DNA of 54,590 nt from Clostridia bacterium (GCA_017518705.1 JAFWUC010000045.1:1-54590); one strand, 5' to 3'; shown: positions 26,021 through 34,747, numbered from the stretch's first letter. Notes: a model not told the origin generated them from the sequence alone. Made by a program: numbers and translations.

Positions 26021-29000
26021 ATGAAGGAAACATCCTCCGCTCAAAACAATACATCAAAAAACTATCTCCCGCTCATCATAATCGGCGGGCTGGTGTTCAT
26101 CGTGCTGTGCTTTATCGTGCAGAAATACATTTTCCCCGTATCTCCGAGCGTAAAGACCGAACAGCGCATCAGCGAGATCGACGTGGCCAACACCCTGAGG
26201 GTCACCGAGGTCATGAGCTCCAACTCTTCCATTATACAGGATAACCTGGGTGCCTTCTCAGACTGGGTGGAACTCACCAACGTGTCTTCCGGCGACATCA
26301 AGCTCAAGGGCTGGAAACTCGCCAAGGATTCCGGCACGATGGGCGTTATGGTCAAGTTCTTCGAGTTCCCCGAGCAGACGCTCAAAAGCGGCGAAAGGGT
26401 GCTGGTGTTCTGCACCAACACCACCAGCAACACTCCGGGTTACGCTTACCACGCCCCCTTCAAGCTTTCCGCCGCGGGCGACCGGCTGATACTGTACAAT
26501 CCCTCGGAGACCGCCGTGCAGAGCATCAACATCCCGGAGCTTCCCGCCAACAACTCTTACGCCGAGATAGACGGCAGGTGGCAGATATCCGGTGAGCCCA
26601 CTCCCCAGCTGCCCAACACCCACGAAAGCTACGTGGCGCTGCGCTCCTCCCGGCAGCTCGCGGACAGCCCCATCTTCATAAACGAAGTGATGGCCAAGAA
26701 CGCCTCCTACGCCGCCGACGAGCACGGCGAGTATGTGGACTGGGTGGAGCTGTACAATTCCTCCAGCTACACCATAAGCCTGGCGGGGTATCACTTAAGC
26801 GACAGCGAAGACAACCTGCGCAAATGGGAATTCCCCAACATCTCCATAGGCGCGGGCCAGTACATGATAATCTACTGTTCCGGCTACGACAGAAAGGACA
26901 CCTCCTCTCCCCTGCACACCAACTTCAGGCTGAGCACCGAGAAAGAAGGCGTGATCCTGACCAACTCCCAGGGATACATAATCGACATGGTGAGCTGGGA
27001 CCTGCTCAAGGCCGATCAAAGTTACGTCCGCCAAAGTGACGGCAGCTGGGTGACTACCAAGGCACCCACCCCGGGCATGGCAAATACCTTTTCAAGCGCC
27101 GCGCTGATCTCAGGTCAGTTCGCGGCGCAAAATTCAAGCAGGGTTTTCATAAGCGAGGTCATGGCGTCCGCCTCCTCGTCTTCCAGCAACAGCTACGACT
27201 GGATCGAGCTCAGGAACACCTCATCCCAAATGGCGGACATAAGCGGCTACGGCCTGAGCGACGACCCCTCCAAGCCCCGCAAGTGGCAGTTTCCCCAGGG
27301 CACCACGATCCCCGCGGGTTCGTTTCTGGGCGTTTACATGAGCGGACAGGACGGCAAGATCGGCTCCTATCTGCACACCAATTTCAGCCTCTCCGCCACC
27401 GAAGGCGAAACGCTGGTGTTTTCCGATCCCGAAGGCAGGATACTTGATCGCTGCCCCCTGGGGATCCAGTACACCAACATCTCCTACGGGCGCATGGGCT
27501 CCAGCCTGGATTCCGGTTTTTTTTATTTGACCGCCGCCACGCCCGGCTCGTTAAACGTGTCTTCCGGGTATGAGGAAAAGCTGCTCAAGCCCCGCTTTTC
27601 CGCCGCCGGCGGCATGTTCGCCGCGGGCGAAAGCGTGATGCTGACCATCAGCGCCGAGCCCGGAGCGACCATATACTACACCCTGGATTCCTCCGATCCC
27701 GATCCTTCCCGCGTAGGCGGTTATTCCTACAAGGTGGACCCGGAGTTCGCTTCCCAGGTCAGTGGGACCGTCACCACTTACGTATACTCCGGCCCTATCT
27801 CCATAAACGATACGACCGTGGTCAGGGCGGCGGCGTTCAAAGACGGGCAGCTCTCCTCCCTGATAGAGACGCAGACCTACTTTTTCGGCCTCGAACACAC
27901 CATGCAGGTGGTGAGCCTGGTGCTCGACCCCATGGACATGTGGAGCTACGAAAAAGGCCTGTACGTGAAAGGCCCCAACGCCGAGGCAAACAGCCCCTAC
28001 GGTTCCATAGACAGGGGCGCCAACTTCTGGATGACCTGGGAAAAACCGTCCAACGTGGAACTGTTCGGTCTTGACGGGGAGACCATCCTGTCCCAGGGCT
28101 GCGGCGTAAGGCTGCACGGACAGTATTCCCGCAAGGAGCCCCAGAAGCCCTTCAAGATCATCGCAAACTCCAAATACGGCACCAAGCGCTTCTACGCGCC
28201 CCTCTTCCCCAACCGGGATTACACCGAGTATCAGAGTTTCCTGCTGCGCCAGTCCGGGCAGGACTGGGACAAGACCCGCATGAGGGACAGCATACTGGCC
28301 AGCCTCGCCGAAGGCATGGACGTGATGTACCAGGATACCGCCCTGTGCGTGGTGTACATCAACGGCCAGTACTGGGGCCAGTACAACATGCGCGAGCGCA
28401 TAAACGCCTACTCCATCTGCCAGTGGGAAGGCTGGGACGAAAGCCTTAAGGACGGCATAGACCTGCTCAAGGCCAACGACAAGGTCATGCAGGGTTCTGC
28501 CGCCAGCTGGAAGGAGTTCAAGGAATATTACACCAAGAACGGGCTGGAAAGCGCCGAAGAGCTGGCCGTTGCCGACAGATACATCGACTGGAAGAACTAC
28601 TTAAACGCCATCGCGGTGGAGATATACACCGGCAACACCGACCTGCTCAACAACAAAAAATACCGTTCCACCGCCGTAGACGGCAAGTGGCGCTGGATAG
28701 TGTTCGATTTCGACTGGGCATTCACCACGGATACCAACTCCGTGAGCCGCTGGCTGAAGCCCGGCGGCGTCGGTGAAAGCAACAAGCGCGACAACAGCCT
28801 GTTTATAGCGCTGATGAAGAATCCCGTCTGCAAGGATTACTTCCTGACCCTGTTCAGCGAAAAGCTCAAGGGCGACTGGTCAAGCGCCAGCGTGCTGCAG
28901 AAAATGGCCGAAAGGTATCAGGAGCTTCTGCCGGAGCTGCCCATGCATCTGGAACGCTGGGGCAAGACGGAGAAGAGCTACAATTCCCGTCTGAACGAGC

Positions 29001-29152
29001 TTAAGAGATACGCCCAAACGCGTCCCGGCAGGCTGCTGTACTTCTACTCCAACGCGCTGAGCAAGGCGGAGTTCGAAAAGTATTTCGGCGAGATCGCCCG
29101 CACCGTGCAGCTTATAGACGACAAGGGCAAAAGCTATTCTTACTACAAATAG
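26021..29152 (+). CDS. CotH-kinase family protein with three lamin-tail domains
   Basis: A 1043-residue membrane-anchored extracellular protein. A short cytoplasmic N-terminus and one membrane helix (about 13-38) come first. Three lamin-tail (LTD) domains begin near residues 60, 218 and 373; each has the phrase EVM...DWVELxN (DWIELRN in the third). A chitobiase/HEX C-type Ig domain with TIYYTLDSSDPDPS lies near 521-615, and the CotH kinase-like domain runs from about 632. That domain shows NGQYWGQYNMRERINA and the metal-binding IVFDFDWAF near 893. CotH-like kinases phosphorylate secreted proteins. The ATG at 26021 has GGAG six bases upstream. It heads the CotH-VTC-DUF4956 operon. Confidence 0.9.
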   Translation: MKETSSAQNNTSKNYLPLIIIGGLVFIVLCFIVQKYIFPVSPSVKTEQRISEIDVANTLRVTEVMSSNSSIIQDNLGAFSDWVELTNVSSGDIKLKGWKLAKDSGTMGVMVKFFEFPEQTLKSGERVLVFCTNTTSNTPGYAYHAPFKLSAAGDRLILYNPSETAVQSINIPELPANNSYAEIDGRWQISGEPTPQLPNTHESYVALRSSRQLADSPIFINEVMAKNASYAADEHGEYVDWVELYNSSSYTISLAGYHLSDSEDNLRKWEFPNISIGAGQYMIIYCSGYDRKDTSSPLHTNFRLSTEKEGVILTNSQGYIIDMVSWDLLKADQSYVRQSDGSWVTTKAPTPGMANTFSSAALISGQFAAQNSSRVFISEVMASASSSSSNSYDWIELRNTSSQMADISGYGLSDDPSKPRKWQFPQGTTIPAGSFLGVYMSGQDGKIGSYLHTNFSLSATEGETLVFSDPEGRILDRCPLGIQYTNISYGRMGSSLDSGFFYLTAATPGSLNVSSGYEEKLLKPRFSAAGGMFAAGESVMLTISAEPGATIYYTLDSSDPDPSRVGGYSYKVDPEFASQVSGTVTTYVYSGPISINDTTVVRAAAFKDGQLSSLIETQTYFFGLEHTMQVVSLVLDPMDMWSYEKGLYVKGPNAEANSPYGSIDRGANFWMTWEKPSNVELFGLDGETILSQGCGVRLHGQYSRKEPQKPFKIIANSKYGTKRFYAPLFPNRDYTEYQSFLLRQSGQDWDKTRMRDSILASLAEGMDVMYQDTALCVVYINGQYWGQYNMRERINAYSICQWEGWDESLKDGIDLLKANDKVMQGSAASWKEFKEYYTKNGLESAEELAVADRYIDWKNYLNAIAVEIYTGNTDLLNNKKYRSTAVDGKWRWIVFDFDWAFTTDTNSVSRWLKPGGVGESNKRDNSLFIALMKNPVCKDYFLTLFSEKLKGDWSSASVLQKMAERYQELLPELPMHLERWGKTEKSYNSRLNELKRYAQTRPGRLLYFYSNALSKAEFEKYFGEIARTVQLIDDKGKSYSYYK

Positions 29153-29160
29153 AGGATCCG

Positions 29161-29868
29161 ATGGACGAAAACCGCAAGCGCCTGCCTGAGCGCCACGAGA
29201 GAAAGTACTGGATAAACAGCGGCGATATGGCGCTGCTCAGGGAAAAGCTCGGGCGTGTGATGGCCTATGACAGCCACACCGACGAAAACGGGGAATACTT
29301 TATCCGCTCCCTGTATTTCGACGACGCATACGACCGGGCGTACTATGACAAGCTGGACGGCGTACAGGACCGCGACAAATACCGCATCCGCATATACAAC
29401 ATGTCCGACAGCGTGATCTTTCTGGAGCGCAAGCGCAAGGTGGGCGAGCTGATACAGAAATCCGCCTGCCGCATAGACCGCAAGCTGGCGGACGCGCTGG
29501 CAGAGGGCGACGCCGCTTCCCTGCTGGAATACGACGAGCCCCTGCTCACGGACATGTACGTGGAGATGCGCACGAAGCTTCTGCGCCCCCGGGTGCTAGT
29601 GGACTACGTGCGGGAAGCGTTCGTGTTCCCCGCGGAGCACGCCCGCATCACCTTCGACAAGCAGCTGGCGACCTGCCCCGGTTCCACAGACCTGTTCAAC
29701 CCGGATCTGCTCACCGTCAGCCCGCTGGACGACAAAAGGGAGATCCTTGAAGTCAAGTTCGACACCTATCTCCCCGCCCACATCGCGGGGCTGCTCGCCG
29801 ACACTCCCACAGAGAACTGCGCCATAAGCAAGTACGTGCTCTGCCGCAGGTTCGAACCTTTGGGATAA
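29161..29868 (+). CDS. VTC-domain (CYTH-like) polyphosphate polymerase-type protein
   Basis: A 235-residue protein of the VTC/triphosphate-tunnel fold. It has the opening RHERKYWI, then YFIRSLYFDD, DKYRIRIYN and FLERKRKVGELIQK, with alternating basic and acidic residues expected to line the tunnel, and LEVKFDTYLP near the end. Eukaryotic VTC4 makes polyphosphate from ATP; the bacterial role is less clear. It follows CotH by eight bases, with AGAGGAT as ribosome site, and precedes DUF4956. This gene trio recurs in many bacteria, which points to one functional unit at the cell surface, inferred only from conservation. Confidence 0.88.
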   Translation: MDENRKRLPERHERKYWINSGDMALLREKLGRVMAYDSHTDENGEYFIRSLYFDDAYDRAYYDKLDGVQDRDKYRIRIYNMSDSVIFLERKRKVGELIQKSACRIDRKLADALAEGDAASLLEYDEPLLTDMYVEMRTKLLRPRVLVDYVREAFVFPAEHARITFDKQLATCPGSTDLFNPDLLTVSPLDDKREILEVKFDTYLPAHIAGLLADTPTENCAISKYVLCRRFEPLG

Positions 29869-29936
29869 CGTCCTTATGTGACTTTTTAGCCCGTGGCTAA
29901 TCAAAATATGCACCATTTTTGAAAGGGGATAACACC

Positions 29937-30596
29937 GTGAATTCCATCATTCAGGAAGTCTTCCAAAACCAGTCTCTGGGCGCGAGCTCCATCCCGCTTG
30001 TGCTGTTTACCATCGTCATGGCGTTCGTCGTGGGGGTGTTTATCTACTGGGTATATAAAAAGACCTACCGGGGCGTTATGTTCTCCAACAACTTCGCCCT
30101 CACCTTGATACTTATGACCGTGATCACCGCCCCCGTCGTCGTGTGTATCCGCAACAACGTGGCGCTGAGTATGGGCATGGTCGGCGCGCTGTCCATCGTG
30201 CGTTTCAGGACCGCCGTTAAGGATCCCCTGGACACCGGCTACATGTTCTGGGCGCTCACCATGGGCATACTGCTGGGCGCGGGCCAGTTCCTGCTGGCGG
30301 CGCTGAGCGTCGTGGGCATCGCCGCTGCGATATTCATTCTCAGGACCATGCTCAAGAAGGGCGAAGACAGCTACCTGCTGGTCATGCGCGTGAACAAGGT
30401 CGGCGAAGCCAACGCCCAGAAACTCATGACCAAGCTGCGCTATCAGAGCCTGAAAAACAAAACCATATCCAACGGCGGCATAGAGCTCACCTACGAAGTG
30501 AGAGTGGAAAAGAGCGAAGCGTTCTTAAACAAGCTCCTCACTCTGGAAGGCGTAAAGGAAGCCTCCCTGGTGTCCTACAACAACGAGACCGCCTGA
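29937..30596 (+). CDS. DUF4956 membrane protein
   Basis: A 219-residue protein with four membrane helices in the first half (about 18-38, 46-66, 77-92, 103-130) and a cytoplasmic ferredoxin-like C-terminal domain. The family signature MVGALSIVRFRTAVKDPLD lies between the helices, as in MgtC-like and DUF4956 proteins. I chose the GTG at 29937, preceded by AAAGGGG; an earlier TTG has no ribosome site. It ends the CotH operon and is followed by a clear terminator. Confidence 0.88.
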   Translation: MNSIIQEVFQNQSLGASSIPLVLFTIVMAFVVGVFIYWVYKKTYRGVMFSNNFALTLILMTVITAPVVVCIRNNVALSMGMVGALSIVRFRTAVKDPLDTGYMFWALTMGILLGAGQFLLAALSVVGIAAAIFILRTMLKKGEDSYLLVMRVNKVGEANAQKLMTKLRYQSLKNKTISNGGIELTYEVRVEKSEAFLNKLLTLEGVKEASLVSYNNETA

Positions 30597-30611
30597 CGGG
30601 GCCTCGCCAGC

Positions 30612-30642
30612 AAACCGCGCCTAAAAGGCGCGGTTTTTGTTT
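30612..30642 (+). terminator. Rho-independent terminator of the CotH-VTC-DUF4956 operon
   Basis: AAACCGCGCC / GGCGCGGTTT around TAAAA, followed by TTGTTTT. Confidence 0.9.
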
Positions 30643-30665
30643 TCCGTTTTTTACGCAGGAATACC

Positions 30666-30694
30666 TTGACGCGTGATATACTTCGTGATATGAT
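30666..30694 (+). promoter_or_regulatory. Promoter of padR-HAAS-DUF4097 with imperfect dyad
   Basis: TTGACG (30666-30671), 17 bases, TATGAT (30689-30694). GATATAC and GTATACC form an imperfect dyad over the -10 region, a plausible PadR operator. Confidence 0.6.
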
Positions 30695-30718
30695 GTATAC
30701 CATGAAAGGAGGCATACC

Positions 30719-31039
30719 GTGGACATACAACTGAAGCGCGGGCTGCTGGACGTATGCGTGCTGGCGGCGATCAGGAACGAAGATTCCTACGGCTACAAGA
30801 TAATAAAAGATATGAAACCGTACCTCGAGCTGTCGGAATCCACCCTGTACACGATCCTCAAGCGGCTTGAAGCCGCCGATATGCTCACCGTGCGCAGCGC
30901 GGAGCACGACGGCAGGCTCAGAAAATACTACCGCATAACAGATCTGGGAAAACTGCGGATCGAGGAATTCAAACGCGACTGGGATGAGATCATGGCTGTG
31001 TACCGGTTCGTCGTCAGAGAGGAGCATACGAATGAATAA
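30719..31039 (+). CDS. PadR-family transcriptional regulator
   Basis: A 106-residue winged-helix repressor. Family signatures are GLLDVCVLAAI, DSYGYKIIKDM, SESTLYTILKRLEAADML (recognition helix) and the wing DGRLRKYYRITDLG. The start is GTG with AAAGGAGG six bases upstream. It overlaps the next gene by eight bases. PadR is the usual first gene of PadR-HAAS-DUF4097 operons, which often respond to cell-envelope or antimicrobial stress; that function is inferred from the family. Confidence 0.93.
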   Translation: MDIQLKRGLLDVCVLAAIRNEDSYGYKIIKDMKPYLELSESTLYTILKRLEAADMLTVRSAEHDGRLRKYYRITDLGKLRIEEFKRDWDEIMAVYRFVVREEHTNE

Positions 31040-31817
31040 AACAGAGTTTCTTGCGCTGTTAAGGAAAAAGCTGGCCGGTCTTCCGAAGGAAGATATCGAC
31101 GAGCACCTGGCGTTTTACGCCGAAAGCATCGACGATCGGCTGGAGGAAGGCCTTACGGAAGCCGAAGCGGTCGCCGAGATAGGATCGATAGACGATATCT
31201 CCGCACAGATAATGTCCGAGATCCCCATAACCAAACTGGTAAAGGAACGGGTCCGGCCCAAGCGCCGCTTGTCCGCCCTTGAGATAACGCTTTTGGCGCT
31301 GGGCTCCCCCATCTGGCTGGCGCTGCTGATCTCGCTTTTAGCGGTGATATTGTCCCTGTACGCGGTCATCTGGGCCGTTATCATTTCCCTGTGGGCAATA
31401 GCCGCAGCGCTCATCGTCTGCGCCGTGTGCTGCCCTGTCGCGGGAATACTGGTTATGTTCAGGGGCGATCTTGCGCAGGGACTTGCGCTGACCGGCGCGG
31501 GCTTCGTATGCGCGGGACTGGCAGTACTTCTGCTCCCTGCCTGCCGCGCGTGCGGCAAAGGCGCCTGGGCGCTGGCTAAAAAACTGACTTTGGGTCTTAA
31601 GAAACTGTTTCTCGGAAAGGGCAAAAGTGATGAAAATGATCACATCAAAAGTGTTATTGGCGGCAGTCTGCCTTATAGTCGTGGGACTGATAATCTTCGC
31701 AGTGGCCATGTCGATACTGGGCTGGGACTTTTCAGCCCTCGACAGCAGCAGACTCGAGACCAGCGTATACGACATAAACGGGCCGGTGCAGGATATCCTC
31801 ATCGTCTCCGACACTGA
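31032..31817 (+). CDS. HAAS/DUF1700 membrane protein, 3' end probably frameshifted
   Basis: The first ~198 residues are a typical HAAS-domain (DUF1700) protein. It has an N-terminal helical domain starting MNKTEFLALLRKKLAGLP, with LEEGLTEAEAVAEIGS, and three or four membrane helices between about 87 and 180, ending near KKLFLGKGK. The remaining ~63 residues read through the next gene in the wrong frame and look non-natural. A single added base in the run GGAAAGGGCAAAAG (about 31613-31626) would make the protein end at TGA at 31628, exactly at the start of the DUF4097 gene. So a one-base deletion here (real or from sequencing) is likely. The reading start has overlap with padR. Confidence 0.8.
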   Translation: MNKTEFLALLRKKLAGLPKEDIDEHLAFYAESIDDRLEEGLTEAEAVAEIGSIDDISAQIMSEIPITKLVKERVRPKRRLSALEITLLALGSPIWLALLISLLAVILSLYAVIWAVIISLWAIAAALIVCAVCCPVAGILVMFRGDLAQGLALTGAGFVCAGLAVLLLPACRACGKGAWALAKKLTLGLKKLFLGKGKSDENDHIKSVIGGSLPYSRGTDNLRSGHVDTGLGLFSPRQQQTRDQRIRHKRAGAGYPHRLRH

Positions 31818-32594
31818 CAGAATCACATTCGTGGCGACCGATGACGGGACCGCCCGCGTGGAGCTTTTCGAGCGCGAAAAACTGAAGCACCGCGTATCCA
31901 ATGAAGCCGGCGCGCTTAAGGTAGAACTGGGGATACCAGAAAATGGTACGACCATATCGGCCTGTTCCAGTTCAAGACTCCCAGGATCACGGTGTACCTT
32001 CCCCGGGGCGAGTACGCGTCGCTGTCGATCCAAACGAGCACGGGAGACGTGAGCCTGCCCGCCGGATTCAGCTTTAAGAGCGCGGATATCTCCCTGAGCA
32101 CGGGAGACGTTTTCTGCGGCGCTTCCTGCGAAGGGACCCTGAACATCAAAACAAGCACCGGAGACATAGACGCAAACAGCTTGAGCGCCGGGGAACTCAG
32201 CCTTAAGGTGTCTACCGGCAGGGTGTTCGTCACGCAGGTCAGCTGCTTGGGCAGCATAAACGTGAAAGTGAGCACCGGAAAAGCCGCGCTGACGGACGTG
32301 AGCTGCGAAAGCTTCACCTCTTCCGGCAGCACCGGCGACATCACCCTTACAAACGTCGTCGCCTCCGTAGAGATGAACATACAGCGCAGCACCGGCGACG
32401 TGAAGCTCGAAAAGTGCGACGCAGCGGAGCTTGTCATAAAGACCGGTACCAGCGACGTGACCGGCTCGCTGCTGTCCGAAAAAGTGTTTATCGCCAAAAG
32501 CGGCACGGGCAGCGTAAAGGTGCCCGAGACCGTAAGCGGCGGAAAATGCAGTGTGACCACTGATACGGGCAGGATAAGGCTCACTGTGGAATAG
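31627..32594 (+). pseudogene. DUF4097 beta-solenoid protein, interrupted by a -1 frameshift
   Basis: One protein is split between two frames. The 5' part (from GTG/ATG at 31627/31630) has a signal-anchor helix and reads normally up to about KVELG. The 3' part continues as DTRKWYDHIGLFQFKTPRI and then ten STGD-type repeats (about 20 residues each; TSTGDV, LSTGDV, GSTGDI) of the DUF4097 beta-solenoid, to 32594. Adding one G to the GGGG at 31929-31932 restores a single ~322-residue protein. Whether this is mutation, sequencing error or slippage is open. DUF4097 proteins are adhesin-like and envelope-located. Confidence 0.8.
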
Positions 32595-32600
32595 CACATT

Positions 32601-32633
32601 AAAAAAGCGGCGGGAGATCTCCCGCCGCTTTTT
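32601..32633. terminator. Bidirectional terminator between convergent operons
   Basis: AAAAAAGCGGCGGGAGATC / TCTCCCGCCGCTTTTT: a stem of about 13 bp with A and T runs on either side, serving the padR operon and the GNAT/DegV operon. Confidence 0.9.
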
Positions 32634-32653
32634 ATTTGCATTCCTTCTGCCCT

Positions 32654-33178
32654 TTACAGGTCTATCCAGTACCTCTGCTCCACCTCGCCGTCGGAGTTCA
32701 CGAACTCGTTTTCCAGCACTCCCCCGTTCCGGATTATGGACTTAGCGGAGCCGACATTAGTCTTTTCACAGGTCATGAGCACCCTTGTTATGCCCAGTTT
32801 GCGGCACTCGTCCAGCGCCAGACCTATCATCCGGGTAGCGTAGCCCTTTCTTCTTTCGCTCGGTCTTATGCCGTCGCCTATGTGCCCTCCCTCTTTCAGG
32901 AGCGCCTCGTTAAGGTAATGGCAGATGTTGACCGCGCCCAGCAGCCGGTCCCTGTCCTCGTCCAGAAGGAAGAACACGCTGTCCGGCACCAGGCCGCCTT
33001 CAGCGGTCCGGTTCTCGAGATGCTTAAGATAATGGTCGAAATCGTGCCAGTCGTTTTTGAATATCGCCCAGGGAGAATGATTCGTGTGGTTGAGCTCCTG
33101 GTCAGCTTTCCACTCCTCGAGCATCTCCCCCAGCTGCGCCTCATACCGTTTTGTCAGCTTGATAAGCTTAAGGCTCAT
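32654..33178 (-). CDS. GNAT family N-acetyltransferase
   Basis: A 174-residue acetyltransferase. It has the acetyl-CoA loop around IRPSERRKGYATRMI (R-x-x-G-x-A) and the following CEKTNVGSAKSIIRNGG, typical of GNAT motif B. Similar proteins are annotated as ribosomal- or amino-acid-type acetyltransferases; the substrate is unknown. The ATG has GGAGGGG four bases upstream and lies 16 bases after the degV stop, so it is the second gene of that operon. Confidence 0.85.
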   Translation of the reverse strand: MSLKLIKLTKRYEAQLGEMLEEWKADQELNHTNHSPWAIFKNDWHDFDHYLKHLENRTAEGGLVPDSVFFLLDEDRDRLLGAVNICHYLNEALLKEGGHIGDGIRPSERRKGYATRMIGLALDECRKLGITRVLMTCEKTNVGSAKSIIRNGGVLENEFVNSDGEVEQRYWIDL

Positions 33179-33194
33179 TTTCCCCTCCGACAGA

Positions 33195-34202
33195 TCAGAT
33201 GCCGTCCGCCGCCTCCGGGCACGCCGCGCCAGCGTCGTCCTCCCGAATGTCAGCCTTGTTCTGGTCTCTGTCGCGCTTAAGGATGTTCGGGATGTTGGGC
33301 AGGTTGGGCAGACTGATGACCGGTTTGTCCTTCCTGAAGTCCGCGTCTCCCATAAAGAACAGCGCCAGCGCGCCGGGACCCACGTGAGAACCCGTCACGG
33401 GCTCGTAATCCACCACCATTATGTCCTTGGGCGGGTGCTTTTTGTTGAGCAGCTTTATCAGATACTCCACGTCAGCGGGACAGTCCGCGTGGGCGATGCC
33501 TATGACCTGGCTTTCGCTGTTTCTGACCAGTTTATCGTACCTGTCCGCGATCATGTCTATGGACCTGCGCCTGCCCAGCGCCTTGGCGAAGGACACTATT
33601 TTCCCTTCCGTATTGCCCTTGAGCAGGGGCTTGATATTCAGCACCGTGCCCACCCAGGCCGCCGCGTTGGACAGCCTGCCCGTGTTCCTCAGATGCATAA
33701 GGTCGTCCACGGTGAACACCTGGCACATCTCGGGCACCTTGCTTCTGAGTTCTTCCGCGGTCTCGCGCGCGTCTTTGCCCGCGTCACGGGCGTCCGCCGC
33801 CATAAGCGCGAAGAAGCCTTCCCCCAGGGACGCACCGATGGTGTCCACCGTCTCGATGCGCCTGTCCGGATACTGTTCCATAAGTTCGTTTGCCACGCTC
33901 ACCGCCACGGAAAAAGAGCCGCTTATGCCCGAAGACATGCCCACATACACCACGTCGTCTCCGGCAGAAACGTATTTTTCAAAAGCCTGCCGGTACTTGT
34001 CGGGGGAGATCAGGGAGGTGCTCACCTTGGTGCCGCCGCGGATAGAGTCATAAAACGCCTTTGAGTCAAACTTTTCAGTGTCGAGGCAGGAATATTCCGA
34101 GCCGTCGATATAATAACAAAAAGCAATAACCCCGATGTCCCTTTGTTTTAGCAGGGGCGTGGGGAGATTTGCGGAAGTGTCGGTCAAAACTTTAAAACTC
34201 AT
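33195..34202 (-). CDS. DegV-family fatty-acid-binding protein
   Basis: A 335-residue DegV protein; members bind fatty acids and the FakB type presents them to a FakA kinase. The N-terminal domain starts VLTDTSANLP and has TKVSTSLISPDKY and YVGMSSGISGSF, with VDTIGASLGEG after it. The C-terminal domain has VDDLMHLRNTGRLSN. The last ~50 residues form a Pro/Asn and charged extension (SLPNLPNIPNILKRDRDQ) beyond the usual ~280-residue length. No fakA is in the window. It is driven by a strong promoter and is first in an operon with the GNAT gene. Confidence 0.92.
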   Translation of the reverse strand: MSFKVLTDTSANLPTPLLKQRDIGVIAFCYYIDGSEYSCLDTEKFDSKAFYDSIRGGTKVSTSLISPDKYRQAFEKYVSAGDDVVYVGMSSGISGSFSVAVSVANELMEQYPDRRIETVDTIGASLGEGFFALMAADARDAGKDARETAEELRSKVPEMCQVFTVDDLMHLRNTGRLSNAAAWVGTVLNIKPLLKGNTEGKIVSFAKALGRRRSIDMIADRYDKLVRNSESQVIGIAHADCPADVEYLIKLLNKKHPPKDIMVVDYEPVTGSHVGPGALALFFMGDADFRKDKPVISLPNLPNIPNILKRDRDQNKADIREDDAGAACPEAADGI

Positions 34203-34237
34203 GCAGTGATTCTCCAGTTTATCTAATATCGCATATT

Positions 34238-34266
34238 ATTATACAGCTACTTCAATATTATGTCAA
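34238..34266 (-). promoter_or_regulatory. Consensus sigma-A promoter of the degV operon
   Basis: Minus strand TTGACA (34266-34261), 17 bases, TATAAT (34243-34238). Confidence 0.85.
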
Positions 34267-34313
34267 TGTGCCCTATGATAAGCCTATATTTCAGAATAGT
34301 AAAGATTTATTTC

Positions 34314-34334
34314 AAACCGACTTCGGTTTTTTTA
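34314..34334 (+). terminator. Small terminator-like hairpin in the degV/FtsL-like gap
   Basis: AAACCG-ACTT-CGGTTT then TTTTATT. The stem is short and I see no gene feeding into it on the plus strand, so it might end a short RNA or be chance. Confidence 0.3.
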
Positions 34335-34414
34335 TTGATTTGTTTTGCACGCTTAGCAGAATGGTAATCCTGTTGGTTTATAATCTTTATGTTTGTAAGA
34401 TTGGGGGGAAATAA

Positions 34415-34735
34415 ATGACCGGCACCTACAGGGGAAACGGCGTGAGCTGTCGGGCGAAAAACGCCAGAGCCGTGCGCAGCGCGAGCGCTGTGTCTCTGCT
34501 GCCGCTGCTTGCGCTCATACTGTGCGCGTGCTTCTTCTTTACCTCTCTTATGATCATGGCTTCCGGCAGTGCGAAGGCTTCCTCCCGGCTCAGCGCCCTT
34601 GAAAAAGAGACGCAAAACCTCAACAACCGCATCAATAAGGCGGAATTTGAGATCGAAAGGGAGCTGTCTCCCCGCGTGCTGTCCATCCGCGCACGCGAGC
34701 TGGGAATGACCGAACCTCAAACTGCGGGCAGGTGA
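34415..34735 (+). CDS. Small FtsL/DivIC-like membrane protein
   Basis: A 106-residue bitopic protein. A basic N-terminus (1-22) is followed by one membrane helix (about 24-49), then a coiled coil (54-85) and the ending SIRARELGMTEPQ. That ending resembles the A-x-x-x-L-G-M-x-x-P close of FtsL/DivIC/septum-formation initiator proteins, so a role in the divisome is plausible. It is not beside ftsI or mraW as ftsL usually is, so it may be a paralogue. The ATG follows GGGGGGAAATAA, and a -10-like TATAAT is at 34379-34384 without a clear -35. The gene is transcribed alone and its stop codon lies in the loop of its terminator. Confidence 0.6.
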   Translation: MTGTYRGNGVSCRAKNARAVRSASAVSLLPLLALILCACFFFTSLMIMASGSAKASSRLSALEKETQNLNNRINKAEFEIERELSPRVLSIRARELGMTEPQTAGR

Positions 34736-34747
34736 CCCGCTTTTTTT
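34724..34747 (+). terminator. Terminator overlapping the FtsL-like stop codon
   Basis: GCGGG / CCCGC with a seven-base loop containing the TGA stop, followed by seven T. Confidence 0.75.

Noticed and set aside
30984..31031. Upstream start for the HAAS gene
   Set aside because: The extra 16 codons lie within padR in another frame and have no ribosome site; ATG 31032 matches the family start.
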